Shown here piece after piece: positions 9,097 through 17,900 of a DNA stretch of 64,000 bases. The notes beneath the pieces were generated by a model. That model was not told the DNA's origin, searched no databases, and worked only from the letters and a program-made list of their open reading frames with translations. Position 1 is the stretch's first letter; every line of letters begins with the position of its first letter. A program made the position numbers and the translations under genes. Source of the stretch: an uncultured Lachnospiraceae bacterium (GTDB lineage: Bacteria; Bacillota; Clostridia; Lachnospirales; Lachnospiraceae); the NCBI GenBank assembly GCA_910580195.1, contig CAJTWA010000002.1, forward strand, positions 1-64,000. Direction: 5' to 3'.

Positions 9097-10340
9097 CCCT
9101 TGCCTTCCTTTCCATTTTGTAAAACTCCCGTGACAGGGGCTGGTTCTTCTGGGCTTTTTTCCTGCGGGCCTAGTGCATGTCCCTGTACCCTCTCTTCTGC
9201 TGTATTTCCTTCTTGCAGCTTAACCAGCGTAGGCATTACGTGCAGGAATTCCATCACTTCCCTATAAGCCTTGCCGTCTTTTGGCTTACCTGCCTTGACT
9301 GCGCGGATTAATATGTTCTTCGGGGTATGTTCCATGTCGATAAATTCCAAGATCTGCACTTGGTAGCCCTTGCTTTCCAGTATCTGTGCCCGCAGTGCGT
9401 CCGTAACAAGCGCAGCCATCCGCTCCTTAATCAGCCCATAGCCCAGCAAAGGCTTTAACAGCCCATTTTCCATCTGCTGGTTCAGCTCATGCTGGCAGCA
9501 GGGCACGGACAGGATGACTTTTGCACCCCAGCGGATAGCCTTGTCCAAGGCGTAGTCCGTGGCCGTGTCACAGGCGTGGAGGGTTACTACCATATCTACT
9601 TGTTCCACGCCCCCAAACCCTGCAATATCCCCAACTTGGAACGTAAGCCCCTGATACCCGTATTTTTCCGCCAGCCTGTTACACTCCCCAATTACGTCTT
9701 CCTTCAGGTCCAAGCCGGTAATACGGATCGGATACCCTTTCAGTACCTTCAGATAGTGGTACATGGCAAAAGTCAGGTAGGATTTCCCGCACCCAAAATC
9801 CAGTATCACCACTTCCCGCCCTTTGGGGAGCTTTGGGAGGATATCCTCAATAAATTCCAAAAAACGGTTGATTTGCCGGAACTTATCATACTTGGCGCTG
9901 ATAATCTTCCCATCCTTGGCCTGCACCCCCAAATCCACCAGAAACCCTACTGGCTTTGCCGGGTCTAAAATATAATTCTTTTTCCTATTATGGGATAAAT
10001 CTACCTCTTTTAGACAGGCTGCGCATGGCTTTTCCTTAATCTTCACGTTTCCCTTCTTGCCCACTAAGGCGGTGGCCCCACCAAGCTGGGAGGAAACCTC
10101 AAGCTGCCGGTAGCCTGCCATGTGCCCCAGAATCCCTGCAATGGCCTCTTCCTTGCCATAATTTTTGTGGAATACCTTTTTTTCATGGTATTCGCTTGCC
10201 TGAAATGCCAGCCCGCCTTTCATCTGTATGGGGCGGAACGTAATTTTTCTGGGGTTGCTGCGGCTTCTTGGGCTGCTGATGATAAGGTGGGCCAGTTGTC
10301 CGTTTAAGTATTTCCCTAACAGGCGCTGTAGTTCTTCCAT
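9081..10340 (-). CDS. SAM-dependent methyltransferase (Methyltransf_32/GSTCD-like)
   Basis: About 419 residues. A class I Rossmann methyltransferase core occupies about residues 155-340, with the SAM-binding loop VVILDFGCGKSYLTFAMYHYL, the acidic strand-2 end in GLDLKEDV, and VVTLHACDTATDYALDKAI followed by SVPCCQHEL. The last two motifs characterise the GSTCD/Methyltransf_32 group. The conserved CxxC (EKPCAACLKEVD) before the core is unexplained. Start ATG 10340 (MEELQRLLG) is chosen because AAAGGA lies upstream; longer frames lack a ribosome site. The extreme C terminus (about 45 residues) is low complexity. Overlap with the downstream exported-protein gene suggests coupled expression. The substrate is unknown. 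Confidence 0.75.
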   Translation of the reverse strand: MEELQRLLGKYLNGQLAHLIISSPRSRSNPRKITFRPIQMKGGLAFQASEYHEKKVFHKNYGKEEAIAGILGHMAGYRQLEVSSQLGGATALVGKKGNVKIKEKPCAACLKEVDLSHNRKKNYILDPAKPVGFLVDLGVQAKDGKIISAKYDKFRQINRFLEFIEDILPKLPKGREVVILDFGCGKSYLTFAMYHYLKVLKGYPIRITGLDLKEDVIGECNRLAEKYGYQGLTFQVGDIAGFGGVEQVDMVVTLHACDTATDYALDKAIRWGAKVILSVPCCQHELNQQMENGLLKPLLGYGLIKERMAALVTDALRAQILESKGYQVQILEFIDMEHTPKNILIRAVKAGKPKDGKAYREVMEFLHVMPTLVKLQEGNTAEERVQGHALGPQEKSPEEPAPVTGVLQNGKEGKGCVKA

Positions 10341-10712
10341 GTTCTCTCTATTCCTTTCGCTTAAGCGCAAACTTTCAAAATATGGGGATTTTTTCACTGT
10401 CACCATTATACAAACTTGCCCATGCAAATGCAATCCATTTTTTATCTTAAGTACACACCATCAGAAAATTAAAACAAGAAAATTAATGTGGGCTTGCCCA
10501 CTTTGTTCTCTTCTAGGAAAAACACACCACTTGTCCCTTTCTGGGAAAGGACGTGCCGCTGCGAAGTCCAAAAGCCCATGCCTTTTCGAGAAGAGAAAGC
10601 CCTCAAAATTGAGGGGATAGGGGAGCAGAAATAGGCTGCCCCTCTGCCCTTCAGGCAAAGCAAACTCCCTGCAAAACCTCCCATTCCCAGTTTTGCAAGG
10701 AGTTATCTTTTC
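10341..10712. other. 372-bp intergenic spacer with two hairpins
   Basis: No convincing gene on either strand. A 6-bp hairpin GTGGGC-TT-GCCCAC at 10488-10501 has T-rich flanks on both sides and could be a weak bidirectional terminator. A second, stronger hairpin lies at 10663-10704 and is listed separately. A short CCCTC/GAGGG palindrome lies near 10598. Confidence 0.5.
10663..10704 (-). terminator. Hairpin terminator after the proline-rich coat-like gene
   Basis: The 15-nt arms 10663-10677 and 10690-10704 (AACTCC...GCAAAAC against GTTTTGCA.GGAGTT) pair with one mismatch around a 12-nt loop. It begins 9 bp past the stop at 10713 and is followed on the minus strand by GTTTGCTTTG, a weak T-rich tail. 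Confidence 0.55.
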
Positions 10713-11393
10713 CTACCACCAGCGGCGGCAGCGTTTGTGGCGGCAGCGCCTTTGGTACATTTCATTGAACAGCAGCACTTCTATCAAGTTCTGCAGCCCG
10801 TTGCCGCCCTGTGGCGGCCTTCCCGGCGGTGGCCCCCAGCCTGGCCCTGGCGGTGGCGGCGGCGGTCCCCAGCCCGGTTTTGGCGGCGGCCCCCAGCCCG
10901 GTGGCGGTGGCGGCGTCCCGGGCCCCCAGCCTGGCCCTGGCGGCCTTCCTTGGCTTACCAATTTCCCCTCCAGCGGAAGCTCTTCCGCCTGCATGTCGTC
11001 TTCCTTGCCAGCTTTGTCCCCATACTGCTCTGGCTGGTACAGTTCCGGCTCGTACTGTTCAGCTTCATAGGGGCTTGCCTCAAAGCCTTGGATATTCATC
11101 TGCCCTCCGACTGCCCCGTCGTAAATCCGGTTTACAATCTGGCGGAGCATCAGTTTATCTGGATATTCGTCAAACATCAAGCTGCCTTCATATTCCATTT
11201 TATCACATTCTTCTTCCACCAGCGCTTGGATGGATTTGACTTCTTTGGGATATAAATCTTTTAATTTCTGCATATCCCGCTCGTATTCCAGTTCCTCCAG
11301 ATATACGTTCTGCATGGGGTATGCCATATAAAAGGGCATTTTGGGCATATTCCGGTCTGGCATCCGGTAAAACATTTCCTGTTTATAATCCAC
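10713..11393 (-). CDS. Proline/glycine/tryptophan-repeat protein, spore-coat-like
   Basis: A 226-residue protein in three parts. Residues 1-100 form a hydrophilic domain starting with Met/Tyr-rich YRMPDRNMPKMPFYMAYPM and containing a conserved-looking helix (YERDMQKLKDLYPKEV, VEEECDKMEYEGS). Residues about 150-200 are a collagen-like or coat-like low-complexity block built on PGWGPPP units. The C terminus is Arg/Cys-rich and ends in two Trp (RRCRHKRCRRWW). This resembles small sporulation or coat-associated proteins of Lachnospiraceae, but I cannot name a family. The start is GTG 11393 with GGGAG 8 bases upstream; a terminator hairpin follows. Confidence 0.65.
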   Translation of the reverse strand: MDYKQEMFYRMPDRNMPKMPFYMAYPMQNVYLEELEYERDMQKLKDLYPKEVKSIQALVEEECDKMEYEGSLMFDEYPDKLMLRQIVNRIYDGAVGGQMNIQGFEASPYEAEQYEPELYQPEQYGDKAGKEDDMQAEELPLEGKLVSQGRPPGPGWGPGTPPPPPGWGPPPKPGWGPPPPPPGPGWGPPPGRPPQGGNGLQNLIEVLLFNEMYQRRCRHKRCRRWW

Positions 11394-11618
11394 AGCTTTA
11401 CTCCCATTTTCTCTATCCCTATACTATATGCCCCGTTTCCTGTTCTGCTACACTGGCAGCAAAAATCCATCCGGCAAAATATGGTTTTGGGCAGGCCTTC
11501 CCGCCTCCTGCCCTGTTTTGCCCACTGCCGCGCTGGCAGAAAAATCTATTGCTCCGCCGGAGTCATAGATACCGTAGCAGGCGGAAATTTGTATTTCCTG
11601 CTTTGCCGCACCGGATGC

Positions 11619-11757
11619 AGAAACCCATCCTGTAAACGCATGGCACTTGAGAAACCCATCCTGTAAACGCATGGCATTTGACCTTCCCCATCCTACCAAA
11701 CGCATGGCACTTGAGAAACCCATCTAGTAAACGCATGGCATTTGACCTTCCCCATCC
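11619..11757. repeat. Minisatellite, two 64-bp dimeric units
   Basis: The core AACGCATGGCA[C/T]TTGA begins at 11635, 11666, 11699 and 11730. Copies 1 and 3 are followed by a GAAACCCATC-type half, copies 2 and 4 by an ACCTTCCCCATCC-type half, so the higher-order period is exactly 64 bp. The remainder of 11394-11829 holds no gene; its right end is the cbiK promoter and leader. Confidence 0.85.
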
Positions 11758-11770
11758 GCTTTGCTATACT
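11742..11770 (+). promoter_or_regulatory. Promoter of cbiK, -35 inside a repeat copy
   Basis: TTGACC (11742-11747), 17-bp spacer, TATACT (11765-11770), about 60 bp before the cbiK start. The -35 hexamer and most of the spacer belong to the last copy of the adjacent minisatellite; the other equivalent copy has the -35 but no -10. Confidence 0.7.
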
Positions 11771-11829
11771 TATCCAAGGACAGCAACCTGCATAATTTTT
11801 AAACCTGCACACCACGAAAGGAAAAACCT

Positions 11830-12618
11830 ATGGAAACTGCAACAGCCATCCTCCTTGTCAGCTTCGGCACCAGCTACCCAGGCAGCAAGGAAAAAACCAT
11901 TGACCGGATATTGGAAAAAACGAAAGAAGCCTTCCCCGGCTGCAAAACCTATCAGGCATGGACCAGCCGGGCGCTTATAAAAGCATATAAAAGAAAAAGC
12001 GGCCTTGCCATCCCAACCATTGAAGAGGCAATGGCTGCAATCACAGCAGGCGGCATAACATCGCTGGCCGTCCAGCCTACCCATTTCATGGAAGGCCTTG
12101 AACATGAAAAAATGGTGCATCTAGTCTGCCAACACACCCTCCCGCCCTTAAATGTCAGCTTCGGCGCCCCTTTGCTTAGCGCAGCAGAAGACCATGCATC
12201 TGTTTTAAAAGCCATTGCCCGGGAGTTTTCTTGGCTCCCAAAGGACGAAGCCTTAGTGCTTATGGGGCATGGAAGCGCCGGCTGCGCCTCCCCTGCCTAT
12301 GCCGCCTTGGACAACCTGCTGAAAAGCATGGGCTATGGGAACTTTTTTCTTGGATGCATGGAAGGGATTCCCAGCCTAGACGGCATAATCCAACAAACCG
12401 CACAGGCAAAAATAAAAAAAATCCATCTATCGCCCTTCCTGCTGGCCGCCGGAGGCCATGCACATAAAGATATGGCGGGGGATCGCGAAGGCTCTTGGAA
12501 ATCCCGGCTGGAATCGGCCGGATATGAAGTAGAATGTCACTTCAAGGGGCTTGGGGAATATGAAGAAATCCAGAATATTTACATCAAGCACTTAAGGAAA
12601 GCAATGGAAAGAAGGTAG
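11830..12618 (+). CDS. cbiK: Sirohydrochlorin cobaltochelatase CbiK
   Basis: A 262-residue class II chelatase that inserts Co2+ into sirohydrochlorin (factor II) at the start of anaerobic cobalamin synthesis. The N-terminal LLVSFGTSYPGS is typical. The two metal-binding histidines of CbiK are visible as MGHGSAGC (about residue 144) and GGHAHKDMAGD (about residue 207), and HFMEGLEHEKM fits the family. Length matches the roughly 264-residue CbiK. It is preceded by GAAAGG and a good sigma-A promoter. No cobalamin riboswitch is evident and no other cobalamin gene is nearby, though a cobalamin-binding radical SAM enzyme is encoded at 47399. Confidence 0.93.
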   Translation: METATAILLVSFGTSYPGSKEKTIDRILEKTKEAFPGCKTYQAWTSRALIKAYKRKSGLAIPTIEEAMAAITAGGITSLAVQPTHFMEGLEHEKMVHLVCQHTLPPLNVSFGAPLLSAAEDHASVLKAIAREFSWLPKDEALVLMGHGSAGCASPAYAALDNLLKSMGYGNFFLGCMEGIPSLDGIIQQTAQAKIKKIHLSPFLLAAGGHAHKDMAGDREGSWKSRLESAGYEVECHFKGLGEYEEIQNIYIKHLRKAMERR

Positions 12619-12678
12619 CTGCCGTTACACCAGCAGCACCCTCTTTCCACCCTAATTTTCCTTCTTGCACGGAAACTG

Positions 12679-12792
12679 ACATGGCAAATGCCAGCAGGAA
12701 ATGTGCCCTAGGACATGCACGCCTGCCCGTATGCAAAGGCTTACATGGCAAATGCCAGCAGAAACTGTGCCCTAGGACATGCACGCCTGCCC
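12679..12792. repeat. 64-bp direct duplication between cbiK and glgB
   Basis: About 50 bp starting ACATGGCAAATGCCAGCAG is repeated with few changes at 12679 and 12743 (64-bp offset). Both copies contain GTGCCCTAGGACATGCACGC. It sits in the convergent gap between cbiK and glgB. The unit length equals the higher-order unit of the repeat before cbiK although the sequence differs. Confidence 0.8.
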
Positions 12793-12804
12793 TGCACTCA
12801 CCCC

Positions 12805-14697
12805 TTAATATACAAATACCGCTACACCAAATGCCGGCAATGGGTATGCAAAGGAGAATGGCCGGTTATCACATTCCTGCTTTTCTGCCTTATAAACCAA
12901 TGGCCGTTTCACGCCTTCACCGCCGTATTTCTTATCGTCGCTGTTGAAAATCAGCTTATACTGCTTTTTCAGCGGCACGCCCACCCGGTAATCTTCCCGC
13001 TCTACCGGGGTAAAGCTGCAGACAAAGAGCAGGTTGTTTTTCCCTGTCTTGCTCTTCCTTACAAAGCTGAAAATGCTCCTGAAATTGTCGTCTGCATTGA
13101 TCCACTCAAAATTGTCAAAGCTGGTATCCGCCTCATACATGGCTGGGTATTTCGTATAAATATGGAGCAAATCCTTCACATATGTCTGGAGCTGTAAATG
13201 TTCTGGCTCTGCCAGCAGGAACCAATCCAGTTCCCGTTCTTCGCTCCACTCACGCAATTGCCCGAATTCCTGCCCCATAAACAGCAGCTTTTTCCCGGGG
13301 TGGCCCATCATAAAGCCATAGCCTGCCTTTAAGTTGGAGAACTTATCCTTGCCTTCCCCGGGCATCTTATTAATCATGGAACATTTTAAATGTACGACTT
13401 CGTCATGGGACAGCACTAAAATATAATTTTCGCTGTGGTTATAACTCATGGCAAAAGTCATCCTGTTATGGTTGTCTTTCCGGAAATACGGGTCAAGCTT
13501 CATGTAATCCAAGAAGTCATGCATCCAGCCCATGTTCCATTTATAGCTGAAATTCAGCCCGTCATCCTCTACCTTGCCAGTTACCCTAGGCCAAGCGGTG
13601 GATTCCTCCGCAATCATGACAGTCCCCGGGTTCCTGCCCAGTATCAAGGTGTTGATATGCTTGAAAAACTCAATGGCCTCAAGGTTCTTATTGTCCCCGT
13701 ATTTATTTGCTACCCACTGGCCGTCCTGTTTCCCATAATCCAGATACAGCATAGACGCCACAGCGTCCACCCTAAGGCCGTCCACATGGTAATGCTCCAC
13801 CCACATCAGCGCGCTGCCAATGAGGAAATTTTTCACTTCATTTTTGGCATAGTCAAAAATCTTGGTGCCCCAGTCTGGGTGCTCGCCCTTCTTTGGGTCT
13901 GCATATTCATACAGGCAGGTCCCGTCAAATTCTGCAAGGCCGTGGGCATCCCTTGGGAAATGCGCGGGAACCCAGTCTAAAATCACGCCGATCCCATGCT
14001 TGTGCAGATAGTCCACCAAATATGCAAAATCCGCAGGCGTCCCATACCGTGAGGTGGGCGCATAATAGCCTGTTACCTGATAGCCCCAAGAACCGTCAAA
14101 GGGATATTCGGAAATCCCCATCAGCTCCACATGGGTATAGCCCATTTCCTTCACATATTCTGCCAATTTCACTGCAAATTCCCGGTACGTATAGAAGCCC
14201 TCGTCCTCCCTGCCCGGATGGCGCATCCAAGAACCGGGGTGCACTTCGTAAATCGCCATGGGCTGTGCATGGACATCCTTGCAAGCCTTGCGCTTTTCCA
14301 TCCATTTGGTGTCTGTCCACTTAAATGCATTGATGTCTGCTACGGCAGAAGCATTTCCGGGGCGCAGCTCTGCATAATTTGCAAATGGGTCAGCCTTAAA
14401 GAGCTTCCTTCCGTCTGGGGTTTCAATGCAGAATTTGTACAAATCCCCTTCTTTTACCCCGGGGATGAAGAGTTCAAAAATCCCCATGGGCTCTAGGCGT
14501 TTCATTTCATCCGCCCCATCTTTCCATTCATTAAAATCCCCAACGACAGAAACCTTCGCCGCGTTGGGCGCCCATACTGCAAAATACACGCCCTTCTTGC
14601 CTTTTTCCGTGATAGGGTGTGCCCCCAGCTTTTTGTAAATGTCATAATGTGTTGCCTGTCCAAAATAGTACATGTCTAAATCTGAAAAACGTTCCAT
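12805..14697 (-). CDS. glgB: 1,4-alpha-glucan branching enzyme
   Basis: A 630-residue GH13 enzyme that introduces alpha-1,6 branches into glycogen. The N-terminal CBM48 (about residues 25-125, WAPNAAKVSVVGDFNEW) precedes the TIM barrel with the catalytic Asp in LRVDAVASM (about 311), Glu in MIAEESTAWP (about 362) and the transition-state Asp in LSHDEVVH (about 430). A C-terminal all-beta domain ends AFGVAVFVY. Length and order are standard. Start ATG 14697 has AGGAG 8 bases upstream. No other glycogen gene is adjacent. It lies about 200 bp downstream of the giant TPR protein gene, on the same strand. Confidence 0.97.
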   Translation of the reverse strand: MERFSDLDMYYFGQATHYDIYKKLGAHPITEKGKKGVYFAVWAPNAAKVSVVGDFNEWKDGADEMKRLEPMGIFELFIPGVKEGDLYKFCIETPDGRKLFKADPFANYAELRPGNASAVADINAFKWTDTKWMEKRKACKDVHAQPMAIYEVHPGSWMRHPGREDEGFYTYREFAVKLAEYVKEMGYTHVELMGISEYPFDGSWGYQVTGYYAPTSRYGTPADFAYLVDYLHKHGIGVILDWVPAHFPRDAHGLAEFDGTCLYEYADPKKGEHPDWGTKIFDYAKNEVKNFLIGSALMWVEHYHVDGLRVDAVASMLYLDYGKQDGQWVANKYGDNKNLEAIEFFKHINTLILGRNPGTVMIAEESTAWPRVTGKVEDDGLNFSYKWNMGWMHDFLDYMKLDPYFRKDNHNRMTFAMSYNHSENYILVLSHDEVVHLKCSMINKMPGEGKDKFSNLKAGYGFMMGHPGKKLLFMGQEFGQLREWSEERELDWFLLAEPEHLQLQTYVKDLLHIYTKYPAMYEADTSFDNFEWINADDNFRSIFSFVRKSKTGKNNLLFVCSFTPVEREDYRVGVPLKKQYKLIFNSDDKKYGGEGVKRPLVYKAEKQECDNRPFSFAYPLPAFGVAVFVY

Positions 14698-14903
14698 ACC
14701 TTACACTCCTGTTTCTGTTTTATTCTGGAAATCCCTGATTTCCAATCCCAGTGGCGCCATGTGCCTGCCCTCGTCCAAAAGGAGCCATGCACATGCTTTC
14801 CTCACAGCGGCCGCAGCCGCCTTCCTTCATCCGAAAGACCCATGTGCCTGCCCTCATTAGTAACGCTATGCGCCGCCTTCTGGCAGGCTGCCTAGGCTGC
14901 CGC

Positions 14904-17900
14904 TTACTCTTCAAAATCTTTTTCCCGCAAATAAAGATACCCTTCCGGGCTGAACTTCTTGCCGCCAAATAACTTTTTCAATCCACCTCTTTCCGCACTG
15001 CTGATGGCTAAATCTACAATCTCTTTAACCTCGCTTAACGTGGTCGCCTCATCCAGCTTTTGTATGTTGCTGATACGGTTATAAAGGGCTAATATTCCCA
15101 TATCATCAATCTCACATTCCTGCTCCATGGCATATGCTTTTGCAAATTCCACCAGTTCGTCGCTGGTAAATACCGGTATCTTAATCCGCTCGGTAAATTT
15201 CTTTGCAAAATTCATATCTAAGCTTAACGCTTTCTCAAGCCCTTTTCTGGTGTCCTCCAAAATAAACAGGAGGCCATCGGTATTCTGTTCCATCAAAAGG
15301 GATAAGCGTGTGACGGTTTCCTGCGTTAATTCCCCTGCCTTTTCTATAATTAAGTAGCCGCCTGCTACCTTTTTCAATAACTGGCTTAAATCCTTCTGGT
15401 TTAGGGAATCCCCTGTGATTTTCCCCACCTTCCCGGGATTATGGCCGTCCTTTTTTTGCAGTACTTTAATGATGTCTGTGGCTAGAACGGTTTTCCCGCT
15501 GCCCCTTGCGCCCATAACCATAATATTTCCGGTGGAGGAAGTGCTGCTGTTCCCCCTTCTATGTAATGTGCCTTCCAGCACTTGGCAAAGCTGCTGCTCC
15601 ATCCCGGTAACCGGGACAAAATAAGAAAATATCTCCCGTTCCTCTTCCGTAAGTTTCCGGGCAGTGCCTTGTTCCGGCAGGACTTCTATTTCAGGCATTG
15701 CAAAGGCTGGCGGCTGCCGTTTTGGCACATCCGGCGCGCCAGGCCTGTCCCATCCAGCTTCCCTTTGGGCTGTCCCCATGGAGCCATATCCTGCCTGCAT
15801 CGGGGACGTATTCCCCATATCTTCTAAGCCTGCTGGCATGGGGGACATATTTCCCGTAGCTTCTAACCCTGCTGGCATGGGGGACATGTTTCCCGCAGCT
15901 TCTAACCCTGCCGGCATGGGAGCCATATTTCCTGCCGCTTCTAACCCTGCTGGCATTTGACCTGTCCCCATTGGCCCAAAGCCCCTTTCTGGCGCTGGGG
16001 GGCTTGGTTTTTCCTCTGGTTCCAGCACCGGGGTAGAAACATGGTTTTTTTCTTCCCGGGAGGCCCTTGCTGCCTGAAACACAGATTCCAAATATTCCTC
16101 TGCATCTTTTTTCTTTGGCTTGGCAGGCTCCTGCGGCTGCTCCCCGGCCGGTTCCCCGCTGCCTGCTTGGGCTGTCCCGAAGGCTGCCCTTTCCCACTTG
16201 GGCATTGGCCTAGTAGCTGCTCCCGGCACTTCTGCCTTGGGAGCCTTCTGGCCCTGCATTGCCAGCTTTGCCTGCCCCCCAGTGGATGATGCCTGTGCCG
16301 GCGCTGCTTGGGAACCCCACATGCCAGCCGCCTGCTGCACAGGGGCTGTTGTCTGTGGCATCCCTTGCATAGGGGCTGTTGCTTGCGGCATACCCTGCAG
16401 ATATGCCCCTTGCATATTGCCTGATGTTTGGGGCATCTCCTTCATAGGGGCTGCCGCCTGTAAGGTTTCCTGCCCCTTTTCTTCTGGTATGGGAGCTTTT
16501 GGCTGCAAGGTTTCCGTTCCCCCTGCTCCTGATATGGAAGCCTCTGGCGGTAAAGCCTCTTGCACCTCTGTTCCCGCCACTCGGACTTCTGGCGGCAGAA
16601 CCCCCTGTTCCTCTGTTCCCGCTGCTGGGACTCCTGACAGCAGAACCCCCTGTTCCTCCATTCCCGCTGCTGGGACTCCTGACGGCAGAACCCCCTGTTC
16701 CTCCATTCCCGCTGCTGGGACTTCTCGCGGCAGAGCCTCCTGCTCCTCCGTTTCGGGTATTGGAACTGCTGGCGGTAACACCTCCTGTACATTGATTTCC
16801 TCCATGGGGACTGCCATTTGGGAAGTTCCATCCATGGGGGATGCCATCTGGGCTGCCCCACCCATGGGGGATGCCATTTGGGAAGTTCCATCCATGGGGA
16901 CTGCCATCTGGGTCGCCCCATCCATGGAGCCTTCCCCTTGCCTAGCTTCTAAGCCACGCGGTTCCAATGGCATTCCTTCCAATCCAAGGGTTTCCGGCGC
17001 TGGCTGCCCCATTTGGGAGAACTCCCGCTCCCCCTGCACTGTTTGGGACATTTCCAGCCCTTCTTGCCCCTTTTGGGATATTTCTGCCCCCCACGGCCCT
17101 GTTTGGAAGGTATCCCATCCTCCCTGCCCTGCTTGGGACGTTCCCATCTCTGGGTACCCTGCTGGGAACACCCCCACCGCCGGGTATCCTGCCTGGAACA
17201 TTCCTTCCTCTGGGTATCCTGCTGGGAACACCCCCACCGCCGGATATCCTGCCTGGGACATTCCCTCTTCTGGATATCCTGTTGGAGGCATCCCTCCCGC
17301 CGGGTATCTTGTCTGGGACATTCCCTCTTCTGGATATCCTGTTGGGGGCATCCCCGCCTCTGGGTATCCTGTTGGGGACATTCCTTCCTCTGGATATCCC
17401 GCTGGGGGCATTTCTGGAAACATTCCTTCTGTACCATATGTTCCCTGCGTGGCTCCCTCTGCGGTAGGCATACCTTGTACTGCCCCGGCTCCCCCAGAAG
17501 CCCTTTGTGCCATAGTATCCATCCCAGATACGGCCATCCCTTGGGAGCCGCCCAACCTTCCGCCCCCTAGTTCCGGCATCCCATAGAAGCCCGGATCCAA
17601 TCTGCCGGTTTGGGCCATCTGCATGGCCAATTCCCCAAAATTACTGCCACGGGGTTTCTGCACCCCAGCCCTTTCCTCTCCCCAAAAAGGTTCTTCTTGG
17701 TATGCTCCCATTACAGGATAGCCATTCCACCCTGCAGCTCCAGCCTGCGGCATACCCATAGCTGGATTTCCCATCTCAGGCATACTTTCCTGCATTATGC
17801 CTGCAGGCTGGCCTTCCATTCCAGCAGCTTCTTCCATTCCCACGGTCCCTTCCAGCGGCATGCCCGTAACTGGATCTATGTTTCCTGACATTCCTTCCAG

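Noticed and set aside
10811..11239. Plus-strand Ala/Pro-rich open frame
   Set aside because: Antisense shadow of the proline-rich coat-like gene.
11394..11829. Cobalamin riboswitch upstream of cbiK
   Set aside because: No B12-box-like conserved sequence or long leader is visible; the promoter lies only about 60 bp before the gene.
16120..17586. 488-codon plus-strand open frame rich in Pro/Ser/Ala
   Set aside because: It is antisense to the repeat region of the TPR/P-loop gene; the regular composition of that gene keeps other frames open. No ribosome site or family match.
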